Translations under genes and position numbers: made by a program
Notes under the pieces: model-generated
What the model saw: the letters and a program-made list of their open reading frames with translations, nothing else
Told to the model about the DNA's origin: nothing
Databases searched by the model: none
Part shown: positions 15,656 to 23,027 of the stretch, piece by piece
Layout: each line of letters begins with the position of its first letter
How positions within the stretch are numbered: position 1 is the first letter of the stretch
IMG/VR virus record: IMGVR_UViG_3300042934_001336
Span: 1 to 25,453 of that record
DNA length: 25,453 nt
Origin: a virus
Reading direction: 5' to 3' (one strand)

Positions 15656-16264
15656 ATGAATATAAAATCATTTAGAGCATTAGAGCAAAAATTTAACGAT
15701 TTAGTTTCAAAATTCATTTTCAAAAGTTCAACGGTGGGTGAAACAGTATACGAATATACGTCCAATTCAGTCGGTGCAGAAGTATATGTTAGCACATCAA
15801 CAGGTAGTGAATTAGCCCCGAACGGTACAGTTGAATTGCCGAATGGCGATAGTTTTATCGTTAATGATGGTAAAATATCTGAAGTGTTAACAGTAGCTAA
15901 TGAAGAGACTGAAGTAGAATTAAAAGCTGAAGACGAAGAAGAAAAAGTTGATGCTGAAGAATCAAAAGAAGAAGAAGCAATTGATTTGATTATTGACGGT
16001 GTTGAGGAAGATAAGGAAAAAGAAGACTTAGCCGAAGAACCAACAGATGATAATAACGAAGTCGATGTTTTGAAAGCTGAAATCGAAGCTTTAAAAGCTA
16101 CAATCAAAGAATTAAAAGGGGAATTTTCTAAAGAAATCGATACCAAAATCGAGGAATTTAAAACCATCCTAAAAAATACGCCTGCATCTTTTTCAAAGCA
16201 AAATACGGTTGCAGAAGACGTAAAAGAAGATAAATGGGCAAGTCTTGCAAAAAAGTTAGCCTAA
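15656..16264 (+). CDS. Head scaffold-like acidic protein
   Basis: This protein of about 202 residues has a globular N-terminal part with LPNGDSFIVNDGKISEV, a strongly acidic middle (runs of Glu and Asp, about 85-135) and a predicted coiled coil (EIEALKATIKELKGEFSKEI). It ends WASLAKKLA. An acidic, coiled-coil protein between the protease and the major capsid gene is the usual layout for the scaffold, which guides capsid assembly and is then removed by the protease. A TTG at 15638 gives six extra residues, but it lies inside the CCAATATTTATTGG motif, so I prefer ATG 15656. The gene ends 25 nt before the capsid gene. Confidence 0.75.
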   Translation: MNIKSFRALEQKFNDLVSKFIFKSSTVGETVYEYTSNSVGAEVYVSTSTGSELAPNGTVELPNGDSFIVNDGKISEVLTVANEETEVELKAEDEEEKVDAEESKEEEAIDLIIDGVEEDKEKEDLAEEPTDDNNEVDVLKAEIEALKATIKELKGEFSKEIDTKIEEFKTILKNTPASFSKQNTVAEDVKEDKWASLAKKLA

Positions 16265-16289
16265 CCAATTTTAAAATATAAAAATTATA

Positions 16290-17189
16290 ATGAGTTATAA
16301 CGTAACTAATTTACCTGCATATACTTCCGAACAGTCAAGAAAGTTTATGCTTAAATCCATTTTAGGTGGAAAAACAATTGAATTTTTAACAAACCAAGGT
16401 TCATTTGACCCAACCGCAATGGGTAATCAAGCTATTCAATTATTAGAGACTGATGTAGTTTGGCAAGACGGTTCAGCATGTAAATTGTCTGAATTAGGTA
16501 GCGTGGCATTAGCGCAAAACGTATTGGTCGTTCAACCAATTGCAATGAAATTCCCTTTGTGCGCTCGCACATTAGTTAAGACTTATGCAGTTGAAGATTT
16601 GAAAGCTAAACAACGTGGTGAAAATGGTTTTGATGATGCTTTATTTATCGAACATATCGGTGACGATGTTGCTAGCAAAAACCAAGCTGAAATAGAGCGT
16701 CTGGTATGGCTTGGCGATAAAACCAAAACAGGTAACATGAAATTTATCGATGGATTTTTAAAGCAAATTTCTACGGGAACTTTTGATTTATCGACTATTA
16801 CTGGTGCTGATATTGTTGCAAAATTGCAAAATGCGTACTTAGCTATGCCTATTGAAGTAAGAGACCAAGACGATTTCAGAATCTTTTTAGGTAAAGAAGT
16901 TTATGATAAATATAAAGCTGTATTGGCAGGTAAAAATATTTACCAAGCTACTGATGATAATACATTGTTCGGTACCACTGCTATTTTCCAAATCGCTAAT
17001 GGTTTGAACGGAACTAATAAAGTTGTCTATTCAAGAGCGAGAAACTTACAAACAGGTGGAGATTTAAAATCTACAGAGCTTGAACATTGGTATTCGAAAG
17101 ATGACGATGAAGTAAAAGTACAAGCTCGTTTTTCACTAGGTGCAACAGCGATTTACAAACAAGAAATCGGAGTTTTAGACGTAGCATAA
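16290..17189 (+). CDS. Major capsid protein
   Basis: This 299-residue protein lies between scaffold and terminator, with the composition expected of a HK97-fold shell protein. It has an N-terminal helical arm (MLKSILGGKTIEFL), a central region with CKLSELGSVALAQNVLVVQP and FPLCARTLVKTY, an acidic ENGFDDALFIEHIGDDVASK helix, and beta-rich parts near the end (VKVQARFSLGATAIYKQE). Position, size and similarity to known Bacteroidota capsid proteins make this a good assignment. The ATG at 16290 is preceded by CCAATTTTAAAATAT, possibly a weak version of the late motif. The next gene is separated by a terminator, which suggests that capsid mRNA can be made to a separate level. Confidence 0.8.
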   Translation: MSYNVTNLPAYTSEQSRKFMLKSILGGKTIEFLTNQGSFDPTAMGNQAIQLLETDVVWQDGSACKLSELGSVALAQNVLVVQPIAMKFPLCARTLVKTYAVEDLKAKQRGENGFDDALFIEHIGDDVASKNQAEIERLVWLGDKTKTGNMKFIDGFLKQISTGTFDLSTITGADIVAKLQNAYLAMPIEVRDQDDFRIFLGKEVYDKYKAVLAGKNIYQATDDNTLFGTTAIFQIANGLNGTNKVVYSRARNLQTGGDLKSTELEHWYSKDDDEVKVQARFSLGATAIYKQEIGVLDVA

Positions 17190-17210
17190 GCTACTTAAAA
17201 ATTGAAATAT

Positions 17211-17244
17211 AAGGGTGGTGCAATAACAACACCATCCTTTTTTA
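17211..17244 (+). terminator. Intrinsic terminator after the capsid gene
   Basis: GGGTGGTG pairs with CACCATCC (one G-T wobble), extended by AA/TT, then a T run. It separates the capsid gene from the next gene. Confidence 0.88.
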
Positions 17245-17261
17245 TATAAAAATATTAAAAT

Positions 17262-17786
17262 ATGGCATGTGGTTCAAGTTTGATTGGGTACGTCCGTCAA
17301 TGCGGAGAGAAGCTTATAGGTGGTACAAAAAACATTTATATGATAGCGTACTCAGACTTAAAAAATATCGAAGGCTCAACGTCTGTCTACTCAATAACGG
17401 CAGGCAAAGTGAGCGAAGTAGGTTTACAGACATCAAAGAAATTCGTTCACATGGGTTTCGAGACTAAGCAAAATAGTATTTCTGATACGTTGTCAGTTTC
17501 AGACAATGGAGTTATTACTGGTAATTTTTCCTACTCAACATCTGTTACAGGATATTCGGCAGAAGCGAATGAACTAGCGAAAAATTTGCTAGGTCAACCA
17601 GTTGTAATTATTGTAGAATTAGCTAATTCAGAGCTAGTTATTTCAGGGTTGGATGGGACAATTCAGCTGAAAGAATCAGTTGGTACAATATCAGCAACGG
17701 ATTTAAACAGAACATTATCGTTCAGTGGGGAAACTTACGGTCCCATTCCGTTGCTAGATAAAACAATCTTAGCAACATTAATCTAA
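17262..17786 (+). CDS. Probable tail tube (major tail) protein
   Basis: This 174-residue protein begins MACGSSLIGYVRQCGEKLIG and is rich in beta strands, ending in VIIVELANSELVISG and LNRTLSFSGETYGPIP. The N-terminal 'C....G.VR.CG' and the pattern 'G..VVIIVE......I.G..G...' with a C-terminal '.L.FSGE' look like the tail tube proteins of Bacteroidota siphophages. It stands between major capsid and portal rather than beside the tape measure, so gene order alone would not predict this. There is no CCAATATTTAT motif before it; the leader is instead AT-rich. It ends before a terminator at 17829. Confidence 0.55.
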   Translation: MACGSSLIGYVRQCGEKLIGGTKNIYMIAYSDLKNIEGSTSVYSITAGKVSEVGLQTSKKFVHMGFETKQNSISDTLSVSDNGVITGNFSYSTSVTGYSAEANELAKNLLGQPVVIIVELANSELVISGLDGTIQLKESVGTISATDLNRTLSFSGETYGPIPLLDKTILATLI

Positions 17787-17828
17787 TCCCAAATTAGATT
17801 TTAAAATTTTCATTACTTAATTATTCGG

Positions 17829-17853
17829 AGGGGCTTTTTCTAGCCCCTTTTTT
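17829..17853 (+). terminator. Intrinsic terminator
   Basis: GGGGCT pairs with AGCCCC around a TTTTCT loop, extended by an A-T pair, then TTTTTT. It lies just before the late motif at 17860. Confidence 0.85.
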
Positions 17854-17859
17854 ATTGAG

Positions 17860-17870
17860 CCAATATTTAT
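17860..17870 (+). promoter_or_regulatory. Late-gene leader motif CCAATATTTAT, copy 7
   Basis: An exact copy, 13 nt before the ATG at 17884 and directly after a terminator. Confidence 0.75.
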
Positions 17871-17883
17871 TTCAAAAGAAGAG

Positions 17884-18210
17884 ATGATTATAGATAAAAA
17901 ACTCCTTACAAATTCCTTGTTCTTCAATGTCGCACCATATACAATAGTGGGGGAGGTCACATTGAAGTTAATAAAGGAATCATCTAATAAGGAATTATCA
18001 TTTACCATTATCCCGACCAAAATAACGGCTCGATTTATTGAGGTTAAAGAGGAATTTGGAGCGATAGAAGAAGGAAAATATAGCTATCAATTAGAGTATA
18101 ACAGCTCAATAATTGATAGCGGATTCATCCGAGTCATCGGAGAGAACCAAGAGGGCGCAATTGAGCGACCAACAGAAGTAAGAAAAGTAATAGATGGACG
18201 AAAAAAATAA
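17884..18210 (+). CDS. Small beta-rich head-region protein, function unknown
   Basis: This 108-residue protein begins MIIDKKLLTNSLFFNVAPYT, then carries alternating strands (GEVTLKLIKESSNK, KYSYQLEYNSSIIDSGFIRVI), and ends basic (KVIDGRKK). It overlaps the portal gene by 17 bp and belongs to the same unit, so it is probably a minor head or head-assembly protein. Small proteins of this sort sit before portal genes in related phages, but I have no name for it. No catalytic residues, signal peptide or membrane helix are visible. Confidence 0.6.
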   Translation: MIIDKKLLTNSLFFNVAPYTIVGEVTLKLIKESSNKELSFTIIPTKITARFIEVKEEFGAIEEGKYSYQLEYNSSIIDSGFIRVIGENQEGAIERPTEVRKVIDGRKK

Positions 18211-20062
18211 CGATTATAACATAAAAATAGAAAACTTTGCGAGGTTCATTACTCCTCAACCAATAGAACCAAAACAAAACAATAACGATAGACACGTCAA
18301 CTGGGGAGAAGACAATCTGTATCCTAATTTTTTAATTGATATTGCGGATAAATCATCGTTACACGGTTCAATTTTGAATAGTAAATCAAACTATATATAT
18401 GGTGATGGCCTAATCGATAAAAAATCAGGGGAGTTTTTGAACGAAATCCAAGTTAATGAAGATGATTCCCTATCGGAATTGATTAAAAAATGTATTAATG
18501 ACTTGGTTTACTTTAATGCTTTTGCTGTTGAAGTTACATTTAACCAATTGGGCGAGCCTTTTAATTACTATCATGTTCCGCTACATCATGTACGTTTGAA
18601 CAATTCAAAAACAACCTTTTTTGTTAACAAAGATTGGAAAAATACACCAAGGACTGTATTGTCTTATCCAAAGTATTTTCCAAAGTCGAACGATTCAACA
18701 GAACCTAAAATATTTTATTTTAACTCATACAATGTAAGTGTGAATAACACATATCCGACAGCCGATTATAAATGTATCGAATCAGCGGTTACAGACATGT
18801 TAGTCACAACGCTTTTCAAAAATAACGTTGCAAATGGATTTTCATTAACTAAAGTTATCAAGACTTTTAACGGTCAGGTATCAGAAGACCAACAACGCAT
18901 TATAACTAAAAAATTCCGTGATATATTTTCGGGTGCAGATGGTGAAAATTTGCTTGTGGAATTCAATTCGCCACAAGGGCAAGCTATGGAAATAGACACC
19001 ATTGAAGCGGACGATTATGCAAGTAAACTAATTGAAGTAATCAAGAAAACTGAACGTAATATCTTATCAGCACACCAAGCAACATCATCAATTTTATTTG
19101 GTGTTGAGAACGAAGGTAATACTTTAGGGGGTAATGGTGCAGAACTTGAAATTGCATATCAATTATTTAAAAACAATTACGTGAAAGACAAGCGTATTGA
19201 GATTGTTAACGCATTTAATAAATTATTCCAGGCCGATGACCGATTGCCAATCATTGACCTTAAAGATAAAGAAAGACTTTTCAAACCTGAATTGGATTCA
19301 GCCACTAAAGAAAAGATAATGACCTTAAATGAACTTAGAAGTGAAGCAGGCTTAGAGCCGTTAGCTGATGGTGATAAGTTGTTGACAATTAATCAATCTT
19401 TAATGTTAGCTACTAACAAATCATTTTCCGATGATAAAAAAAAAGATGACGATGAAATAGAATCTTATTCAGCTACAATTGAGGACTTCGAGAAAGTAAA
19501 GCATTTAGGCACGAACAAAGAGGAATTTGTATTAATTGGTAAAGCTAAATTTTCGGGGTGTGGTCATTATGATTTTGCATCAAATTACAATTCAATTGAA
19601 GAGTATTTGTTAGACAACAAGATTGAGGGTATGGCACTTGATGAAATTGCTATCAAAATTGGTAAAGAACTGAACCAAAATATCACAAAGCAAGAGGTAC
19701 AGAATGCGATAGAATTGCTTAAAAATGCAGGGTTGATTAATGCAAAAACCAATACAGCAAATAACATAATCCATACTGCACCGTCAAGCATTAACAATGC
19801 TAATAAAATTGAGGTATGGTATGATTATCAAAAAAGAGATGATGCTGACGGTAATACAATTATCCCAACAACAAGACACTTTTGTGAAGCTGTAATTAAT
19901 TCTAACAAGTATTTCAGTGCATCGGACATTCAAAAATTTTCACTTGCATTCGGATATAATGTGATGGAACATTGCGGAGGATATTGGAAAAATAAAAAGA
20001 CAGGCGTTGTAAATAAACATTGTCGCCATACGTGGGTACCTGTGAAAACAATCAAAATATAA
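18194..20062 (+). CDS. Portal protein with C-terminal extension (probable minor-head region)
   Basis: The portal forms the ring through which DNA enters the head. Residues 1 to about 430 look like a Bacteroidota phage portal: VNWGEDNLYPNFLIDIAD near the start, ILNSKSNYIYGDG, a long hydrophilic stem and HQATSSILFGVENEG. After a Lys/Asp-rich linker, a further 190 residues follow. They contain a winged-helix-like stretch (LDEIAIKIGKELNQNITKQE, about 481-500) and a final region with HFCEAVI, AFGYNVMEHCGGYW and HCRHTW. The 'C-R-H-x-W' ending recalls the C-terminal part of minor head (Mu F-like) proteins. At 622 residues the protein is longer than a typical portal, consistent with a fusion. It overlaps the upstream gene by 17 bp, and the next gene starts 2 nt later. 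Confidence 0.7.
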   Translation: MDEKNNDYNIKIENFARFITPQPIEPKQNNNDRHVNWGEDNLYPNFLIDIADKSSLHGSILNSKSNYIYGDGLIDKKSGEFLNEIQVNEDDSLSELIKKCINDLVYFNAFAVEVTFNQLGEPFNYYHVPLHHVRLNNSKTTFFVNKDWKNTPRTVLSYPKYFPKSNDSTEPKIFYFNSYNVSVNNTYPTADYKCIESAVTDMLVTTLFKNNVANGFSLTKVIKTFNGQVSEDQQRIITKKFRDIFSGADGENLLVEFNSPQGQAMEIDTIEADDYASKLIEVIKKTERNILSAHQATSSILFGVENEGNTLGGNGAELEIAYQLFKNNYVKDKRIEIVNAFNKLFQADDRLPIIDLKDKERLFKPELDSATKEKIMTLNELRSEAGLEPLADGDKLLTINQSLMLATNKSFSDDKKKDDDEIESYSATIEDFEKVKHLGTNKEEFVLIGKAKFSGCGHYDFASNYNSIEEYLLDNKIEGMALDEIAIKIGKELNQNITKQEVQNAIELLKNAGLINAKTNTANNIIHTAPSSINNANKIEVWYDYQKRDDADGNTIIPTTRHFCEAVINSNKYFSASDIQKFSLAFGYNVMEHCGGYWKNKKTGVVNKHCRHTWVPVKTIKI

Positions 20063-20064
20063 CA

Positions 20065-20628
20065 ATGGACAAAGTAAATTTAATATCAATACAATCAATA
20101 AAAAACAATAGTGTTTTGCCAAAAAACATTGACGAAAATATCATTCAAATAGCATTGAATGAAGCAACCGATTTGGAGTTAGAACCGCTTATTGGTGCTG
20201 AATATATAGCATCAATGAGAACCAAGATTGCAGAAGATAGCACAACAGATACAGACAATTATGTTCTTGATGAAGTTATTGAGCCGTTTTTGATATATGC
20301 TACTATAGCGTATGGAATCGATTATTTGCACTTAAAAATCAATAATAAAGGTATCAATGTCAGCACTGATGCAAGCTTATCCGCTTTACCAATTAAAGAT
20401 AAAGATTCAGCGGTCCAGACAGTAAAACAAAAAATGGATGGTTATAAGACACGCCTTATCAAATATTTTGCAACTGACAAAGATGAAACAACAAATACAT
20501 CAATAGATGCTGACAGTACATTCAACAGCATGAACATTTATTTGGGTGACAATATCGACTATTCATCACAATACTATAGAGAAAGAGCAAGCAAAGTAAA
20601 CTATTATAGGAGGGGGTATTATGGTTAG
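20065..20628 (+). CDS. Head-tail connector-like protein
   Basis: This 187-residue helical protein (EATDLELEPLIGAEYIASM; DYLHLKINNKGIN; YKTRLIKYFATDKDE) lies directly after the portal. Proteins of this size, helical in the first part and with a long extended C-terminus, are the adaptor (gp6-like) connectors that extend the portal in siphophages. An in-frame codon at 20020 would give 15 more residues, but it lies inside the portal gene; ATG 20065 falls just after the portal stop. The gene overlaps the next one by 8 bp. The connector role is inferred from position and fold pattern. Confidence 0.6.
   Translation: MDKVNLISIQSIKNNSVLPKNIDENIIQIALNEATDLELEPLIGAEYIASMRTKIAEDSTTDTDNYVLDEVIEPFLIYATIAYGIDYLHLKINNKGINVSTDASLSALPIKDKDSAVQTVKQKMDGYKTRLIKYFATDKDETTNTSIDADSTFNSMNIYLGDNIDYSSQYYRERASKVNYYRRGYYG
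20608..20613 (+). promoter_or_regulatory. Perfect Shine-Dalgarno AGGAGG before the 20621 start
   Basis: AGGAGG lies 7 nt before the ATG at 20621, inside the end of the upstream gene. Shine-Dalgarno sequences are rare in Bacteroidota, and the other late starts here lack one. It marks this start as reliable and suggests a coupled, internal start. Confidence 0.65.
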
Positions 20629-21049
20629 AAACCTTAAATATATTAGAAATATTATTGAAGAATATTTTGCTCAACATCCGATGGTAAATGATGTAAAATT
20701 CGGGGATAGTGATAAATTAGCGACTTACAGAAAACTTCAATACCCATTGTTGAACTTCGAATACGTGAAGTCAAATTTTAATGCAGGTAATGATAATGCA
20801 ACGATTTGGGAATTTGCAATTATGGACTTATCGGACGAGATTACGGAATTTGACGTTATCGACGCTACCAATGAGATAGCACAGGATTTTTTAAAATTCC
20901 TCGAAAATCACAACGATTTAGAAATTAACGGTAATGTCTCGGTTGTTCCTTTTAGCGACAATTTCGGAGACATGTGTTCGGGGAACGTATTTACTGTCAC
21001 TTTTAATTCATTTCGCAATAACTGTTTGAATATATTGCTAAATCAATAA
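20621..21049 (+). CDS. Probable tail terminator / neck protein
   Basis: This 142-residue protein has a pattern I associate with a neck or tail-terminator family of Bacteroidota phages: an N-terminal helix (YIRNIIEEYFAQHP), KFGDSDKLATYRKLQYPLLNFEY, a WEFAIMDLSDEITE strand-and-turn, a helix (NEIAQDFLKFLENH), and VVPFSDNFGDMCSGN near the end. The pattern 'YPLL..EY', 'I.D..S......D..NE', 'PF.D.F.D...G' supports this. Such proteins cap the tail tube and join it to the head. The gene overlaps the connector gene by 8 bp and has a perfect Shine-Dalgarno, so it is tightly coupled to it. It is the last recognisable head-tail gene; accessory genes follow. Confidence 0.6.
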   Translation: MVRNLKYIRNIIEEYFAQHPMVNDVKFGDSDKLATYRKLQYPLLNFEYVKSNFNAGNDNATIWEFAIMDLSDEITEFDVIDATNEIAQDFLKFLENHNDLEINGNVSVVPFSDNFGDMCSGNVFTVTFNSFRNNCLNILLNQ

Positions 21050-21128
21050 TGTGGAGAACTTACATTCAATCTCTTGTATGTGATTGCTAGTATTTTTAGT
21101 AATTTAGTATTAATTTAATTTAGTAAAT

Positions 21129-21320
21129 ATGGGAAATTTAAGCAATGAAGAGGTAGCGAGATTAGCGAAACCAACCTTAGACAAACTGGTTGCGAATGAG
21201 AAAAGAGATAGGTTATCGTTTTTATTTAATCATCAAAATTCAAACTGGAAGATTACAGCAGAATTATATGGTAATGATTGGGAAATTGTAAACGTGGAAA
21301 GAAGGATGGATACAAATTAG
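21129..21320 (+). CDS. Small hypothetical protein
   Basis: This 63-residue protein begins MGNLSNEEVARLAKPTLDKL, a helix-like start. It continues with SFLFNHQNSNWKITAELYGNDWEIVN and ends at 21320. I do not recognise it. It lies 79 nt after the connector module, in an AT-rich gap with no clear TAnnTTTG box or late motif, and 5 nt before the next gene, so the two are probably co-transcribed. Its reading frame is plausible but short. Confidence 0.45.
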   Translation: MGNLSNEEVARLAKPTLDKLVANEKRDRLSFLFNHQNSNWKITAELYGNDWEIVNVERRMDTN

Positions 21321-21325
21321 GATGT

Positions 21326-21673
21326 ATGAGTACATATTATAGAGAAAAGCTAGTAAAACTACATGACGTTCTTTTTTTGGATGTTAGAAATGCTAGAGAT
21401 TCATTTGTTGAAAATGAAAGCCATTGGGAAACAGCATATTTTGCTTCAAAAACTGTGGGCGATGATGATACGAAAAATAGATGGAATAAGGTATGGGGAG
21501 AGTTAAATAGTAAACAAAATCCTTATAGTTTTGGGACAGATTTTAGTTTCACCATCTCCAAAAAGCAAAGTAAATCGCTCCAAAAGTACTTATTATTCGT
21601 TCTGGAAGAATACGGCCGATTAAGAACGGGATTTCAAGCTAGTAAATCAATAAAAATACAAAGCCCCTCATAA
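21326..21673 (+). CDS. Hypothetical protein, accessory
   Basis: This 115-residue protein begins MSTYYREKLVKLHDVLFLDV and continues with HWETAYFASKTVGDDDTKNR and NPYSFGTDFSFTISKKQSKS, then a long basic/helical end (KYLLFVLEEYGRLRTGFQAS). An upstream in-frame codon at 21278 would overlap the previous gene in another frame, so ATG 21326 is preferred; it follows the previous stop by 5 nt. I do not recognise the family. There is no signal peptide or membrane helix. It ends in a strong terminator and is probably co-transcribed with the small gene before it. Confidence 0.55.
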   Translation: MSTYYREKLVKLHDVLFLDVRNARDSFVENESHWETAYFASKTVGDDDTKNRWNKVWGELNSKQNPYSFGTDFSFTISKKQSKSLQKYLLFVLEEYGRLRTGFQASKSIKIQSPS

Positions 21674-21686
21674 CTAAGGGGCTTTT
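21661..21686 (+). terminator. Terminator between convergent genes
   Basis: AAGCCCCT pairs with AGGGGCTT around an eight-base loop, then TTTT. It overlaps the stop codon of the 21326 gene and is followed by the stop of the reverse-strand gene at 21690. In the reverse direction the following T run is short. Confidence 0.85.
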
Positions 21687-21689
21687 ATG

Positions 21690-22205
21690 CTACTGGTAGA
21701 TGCAGGAATTGATATGTTCTTTTAATTTGTTTAATGCTTGGCGATGGCTGTCGCTTCGAAGGCCGTCATACCAATAATTACCGTCTTTTTGTGTTATCGT
21801 GAAATGCACCAATTTGACTTTGTTTGCGCTCAATTCTTGGATAATATAAGCTATTAAGCCCACTATTGCCCCAATTGCAATACCGTAGAAAATTCCGAAA
21901 AAACTCCCCCCAATAGAACCAACAATTGCACCACTGATACCCCCATCGTCATTAGCTAATACATTGTATACGAATATAATTAGACAAGCCACGACAGTAG
22001 TACCGATTGCAACTTTGGAGGAACTGTAATTGTAAGTATACTGTTTGCCTTCTTGCTCGGTCAAATTCGCTCCACGTACCTCATTGATACCTATGAAGGC
22101 TTCTTGGGAGCCATTTTTATATAGCAGTCTTTTGTCTGTTAACTTAAATCTTTCGTGATTGATTTGGATAGTTAAAACCTCTTTTTCGTTGCCTAATAGT
22201 TCCAT
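21690..22205 (-). CDS. Membrane protein with N-terminal PH-like domain, accessory
   Basis: This 171-residue protein begins MELLGNEKEVLTIQINHERF, followed by LTDKRLLYKNGSQEAFIGIN, a short strand-rich start reminiscent of bacterial PH-like domains. A membrane helix follows (KVAIGTTVVACLIIFVYNVL), then a glycine-rich hydrophobic stretch (SGAIVGSIGGSFFGIFYG and IGAIVGLIAYII), then a polar C-terminus (GLRSDSHRQALNKLKEHIN). I preferred the ATG at 22205, just after the stop of the neighbouring lipoprotein gene, over an in-frame GTG at 22256 inside that gene. It is downstream of, and probably in one unit with, the lipoprotein gene. A cell-envelope accessory role for the lysogen is a guess. The function is unknown. 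Confidence 0.6.
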   Translation of the reverse strand: MELLGNEKEVLTIQINHERFKLTDKRLLYKNGSQEAFIGINEVRGANLTEQEGKQYTYNYSSSKVAIGTTVVACLIIFVYNVLANDDGGISGAIVGSIGGSFFGIFYGIAIGAIVGLIAYIIQELSANKVKLVHFTITQKDGNYWYDGLRSDSHRQALNKLKEHINSCIYQ

Positions 22206-22206
22206 A

Positions 22207-22500
22207 TTATTTGTTACTACAGTTTTCAATGACCTTATCAAATTGGTCTCTAGCACTTTTAACTTGTTCGTCAGTCCAATTTTTATTTACTCCGACTCGT
22301 TCAAGAGTTGCCATGTTGGATTGTTGGAGTGTTTGGCAACGAGCTAGTTGTTCTAATCTTCCTGTTTGATTGGCTATCTGGTGCATTTTGCGATAACAAT
22401 CACATACTTCCTTTGCTAAATCTTGTGGATTATTTTTTGAGCAAGATGCCAATAAGCATACGACTCCTATGAGCGTGTAGGTTAATATTTTTCTCTTCAT
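22207..22500 (-). CDS. Small lipoprotein, accessory (moron-type)
   Basis: This 97-residue protein has a basic start (MKRKI), a hydrophobic core (LTYTLIGVVCLLA) and a lipobox LLASC, with the predicted modified cysteine at residue 20. It is therefore probably exported and lipid-anchored. The mature part is hydrophilic and helical with four further cysteines (two in CDC, one in ARC, one near the end, ENC), which might form disulfides. Prophage-borne lipoproteins often change the surface of the lysogen, for example by blocking superinfection, but nothing here proves that. It ends 1 nt before the membrane-protein gene that follows. It is read from a promoter-like TTTG-N19-TACATTTG overlapped by a palindrome. 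Confidence 0.65.
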   Translation of the reverse strand: MKRKILTYTLIGVVCLLASCSKNNPQDLAKEVCDCYRKMHQIANQTGRLEQLARCQTLQQSNMATLERVGVNKNWTDEQVKSARDQFDKVIENCSNK

Positions 22501-22520
22501 AATGACTTAAATTTTAATTT

Positions 22521-22551
22521 CAAATGTACGACATGTCGTATATAATTCAAA
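22521..22551 (-). promoter_or_regulatory. Bacteroidota-type promoter for the lipoprotein unit
   Basis: On the reverse strand, TTTG (22548-22551) and TACATTTG (22521-22528) are 19 nt apart, matching the TTTG-N19-21-TAnnTTTG pattern. The -7 box is about 20 nt before the lipoprotein start codon at 22500. Confidence 0.65.
22527..22540. promoter_or_regulatory. Palindromic operator TACGACATGTCGTA
   Basis: This is a perfect 14-base palindrome between the divergent lipoprotein and XRE-regulator genes. It overlaps two bases of the reverse -7 box and fills the spacer, where a bound repressor would block RNA polymerase. It is a natural target for the neighbouring regulator; this is inferred. Confidence 0.6.
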
Positions 22552-22576
22552 ATATATTATCCCAATTTTTGTTCTA

Positions 22577-22819
22577 ATGGCAATGAGGAACCCACGGAAC
22601 GAAGAATTAATAACCGCATTTGGACAAAATGTGAGGAGATTTCGTTTGGAAAAAGGGTTGACTATGAATGAATTAGCTTTAGTGTGTGATGTTGAATATG
22701 GAGCGATAAGCACCATTGAGAGAGGAAAAGTAAATTGTTCAATCAGTACAGCATTTGCCATTGCCAAAGCTTTAGATACCCCAATTGAAAAGCTTTTAAC
22801 CGTTGAAACAATCAAATAA
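22577..22819 (+). CDS. XRE-family (Cro/CI-type) helix-turn-helix regulator
   Basis: This 80-residue protein is almost entirely one HTH domain: VRRFRLEKGLTMNELALVCD (about 19-38), then AISTIERGKVNCS and STAFAIAKALDTPIEKLL. These are the features of XRE-family DNA-binding proteins, normally dimers that bind palindromes. The divergent intergenic region holds the perfect palindrome TACGACATGTCGTA at 22527-22540, a likely operator. The ATG at 22577 is used; a second ATG two codons later is possible. The gene is read away from the lipoprotein gene, so it may control that unit and itself. No late motif precedes it. It is not necessarily the lysis-lysogeny switch, since no partner repressor or integrase is in view. 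Confidence 0.85.
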   Translation: MAMRNPRNEELITAFGQNVRRFRLEKGLTMNELALVCDVEYGAISTIERGKVNCSISTAFAIAKALDTPIEKLLTVETIK

Positions 22820-23027
22820 TTAGCCTTATTACCAATCAATTTTTACCCTTTCTATATAAAGATAAATAAAGCCTTTTAAGGGGTTTTGTATCGATATGGA
22901 TTAATGATATTAAATGTTGTAAATAATGCCTTATATGGCTTCTTATGTAGTCCGTTTTAGACGGCAATCTCCCTTTTATAAGTGAAACTAATTTATTTTA
23001 CTTTTCTCCGTGCTTTTGGCCGTCAGT
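22820..23027. other. Intergenic region before the lysis genes
   Basis: This stretch between the XRE regulator gene and the endolysin is AT-rich with no convincing ORF. It holds a small hairpin (CCGT at 22952 with ACGG at 22961) and a six-base inverted pair GACGGC (22960) / GCCGTC (23019). No exact TAnnTTTG box or clear terminator was seen; a poor CCTT..AAGG structure lies near 22871. Confidence 0.4.

Noticed and set aside
15568-16167. A 199-residue ORF on the reverse strand
   Set aside because: It is a serine-rich mirror of the Glu/Asp-rich scaffold gene (GAA and GAT codons read backwards), and it runs through a convincing forward gene set with a late motif.
17267-17467. Forward ORF of 66 residues overlapping the tail tube gene start
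   Set aside because: It is shorter and shifted in frame from the 174-residue gene, which has a clear N-terminal pattern and beta-rich content. The overlap would leave no room for it.
22868-22885. A terminator after the XRE regulator gene
   Set aside because: CCTT..AAGG is followed by GGTTTTG, but the loop is too tight and the stem too short to call a terminator with confidence.
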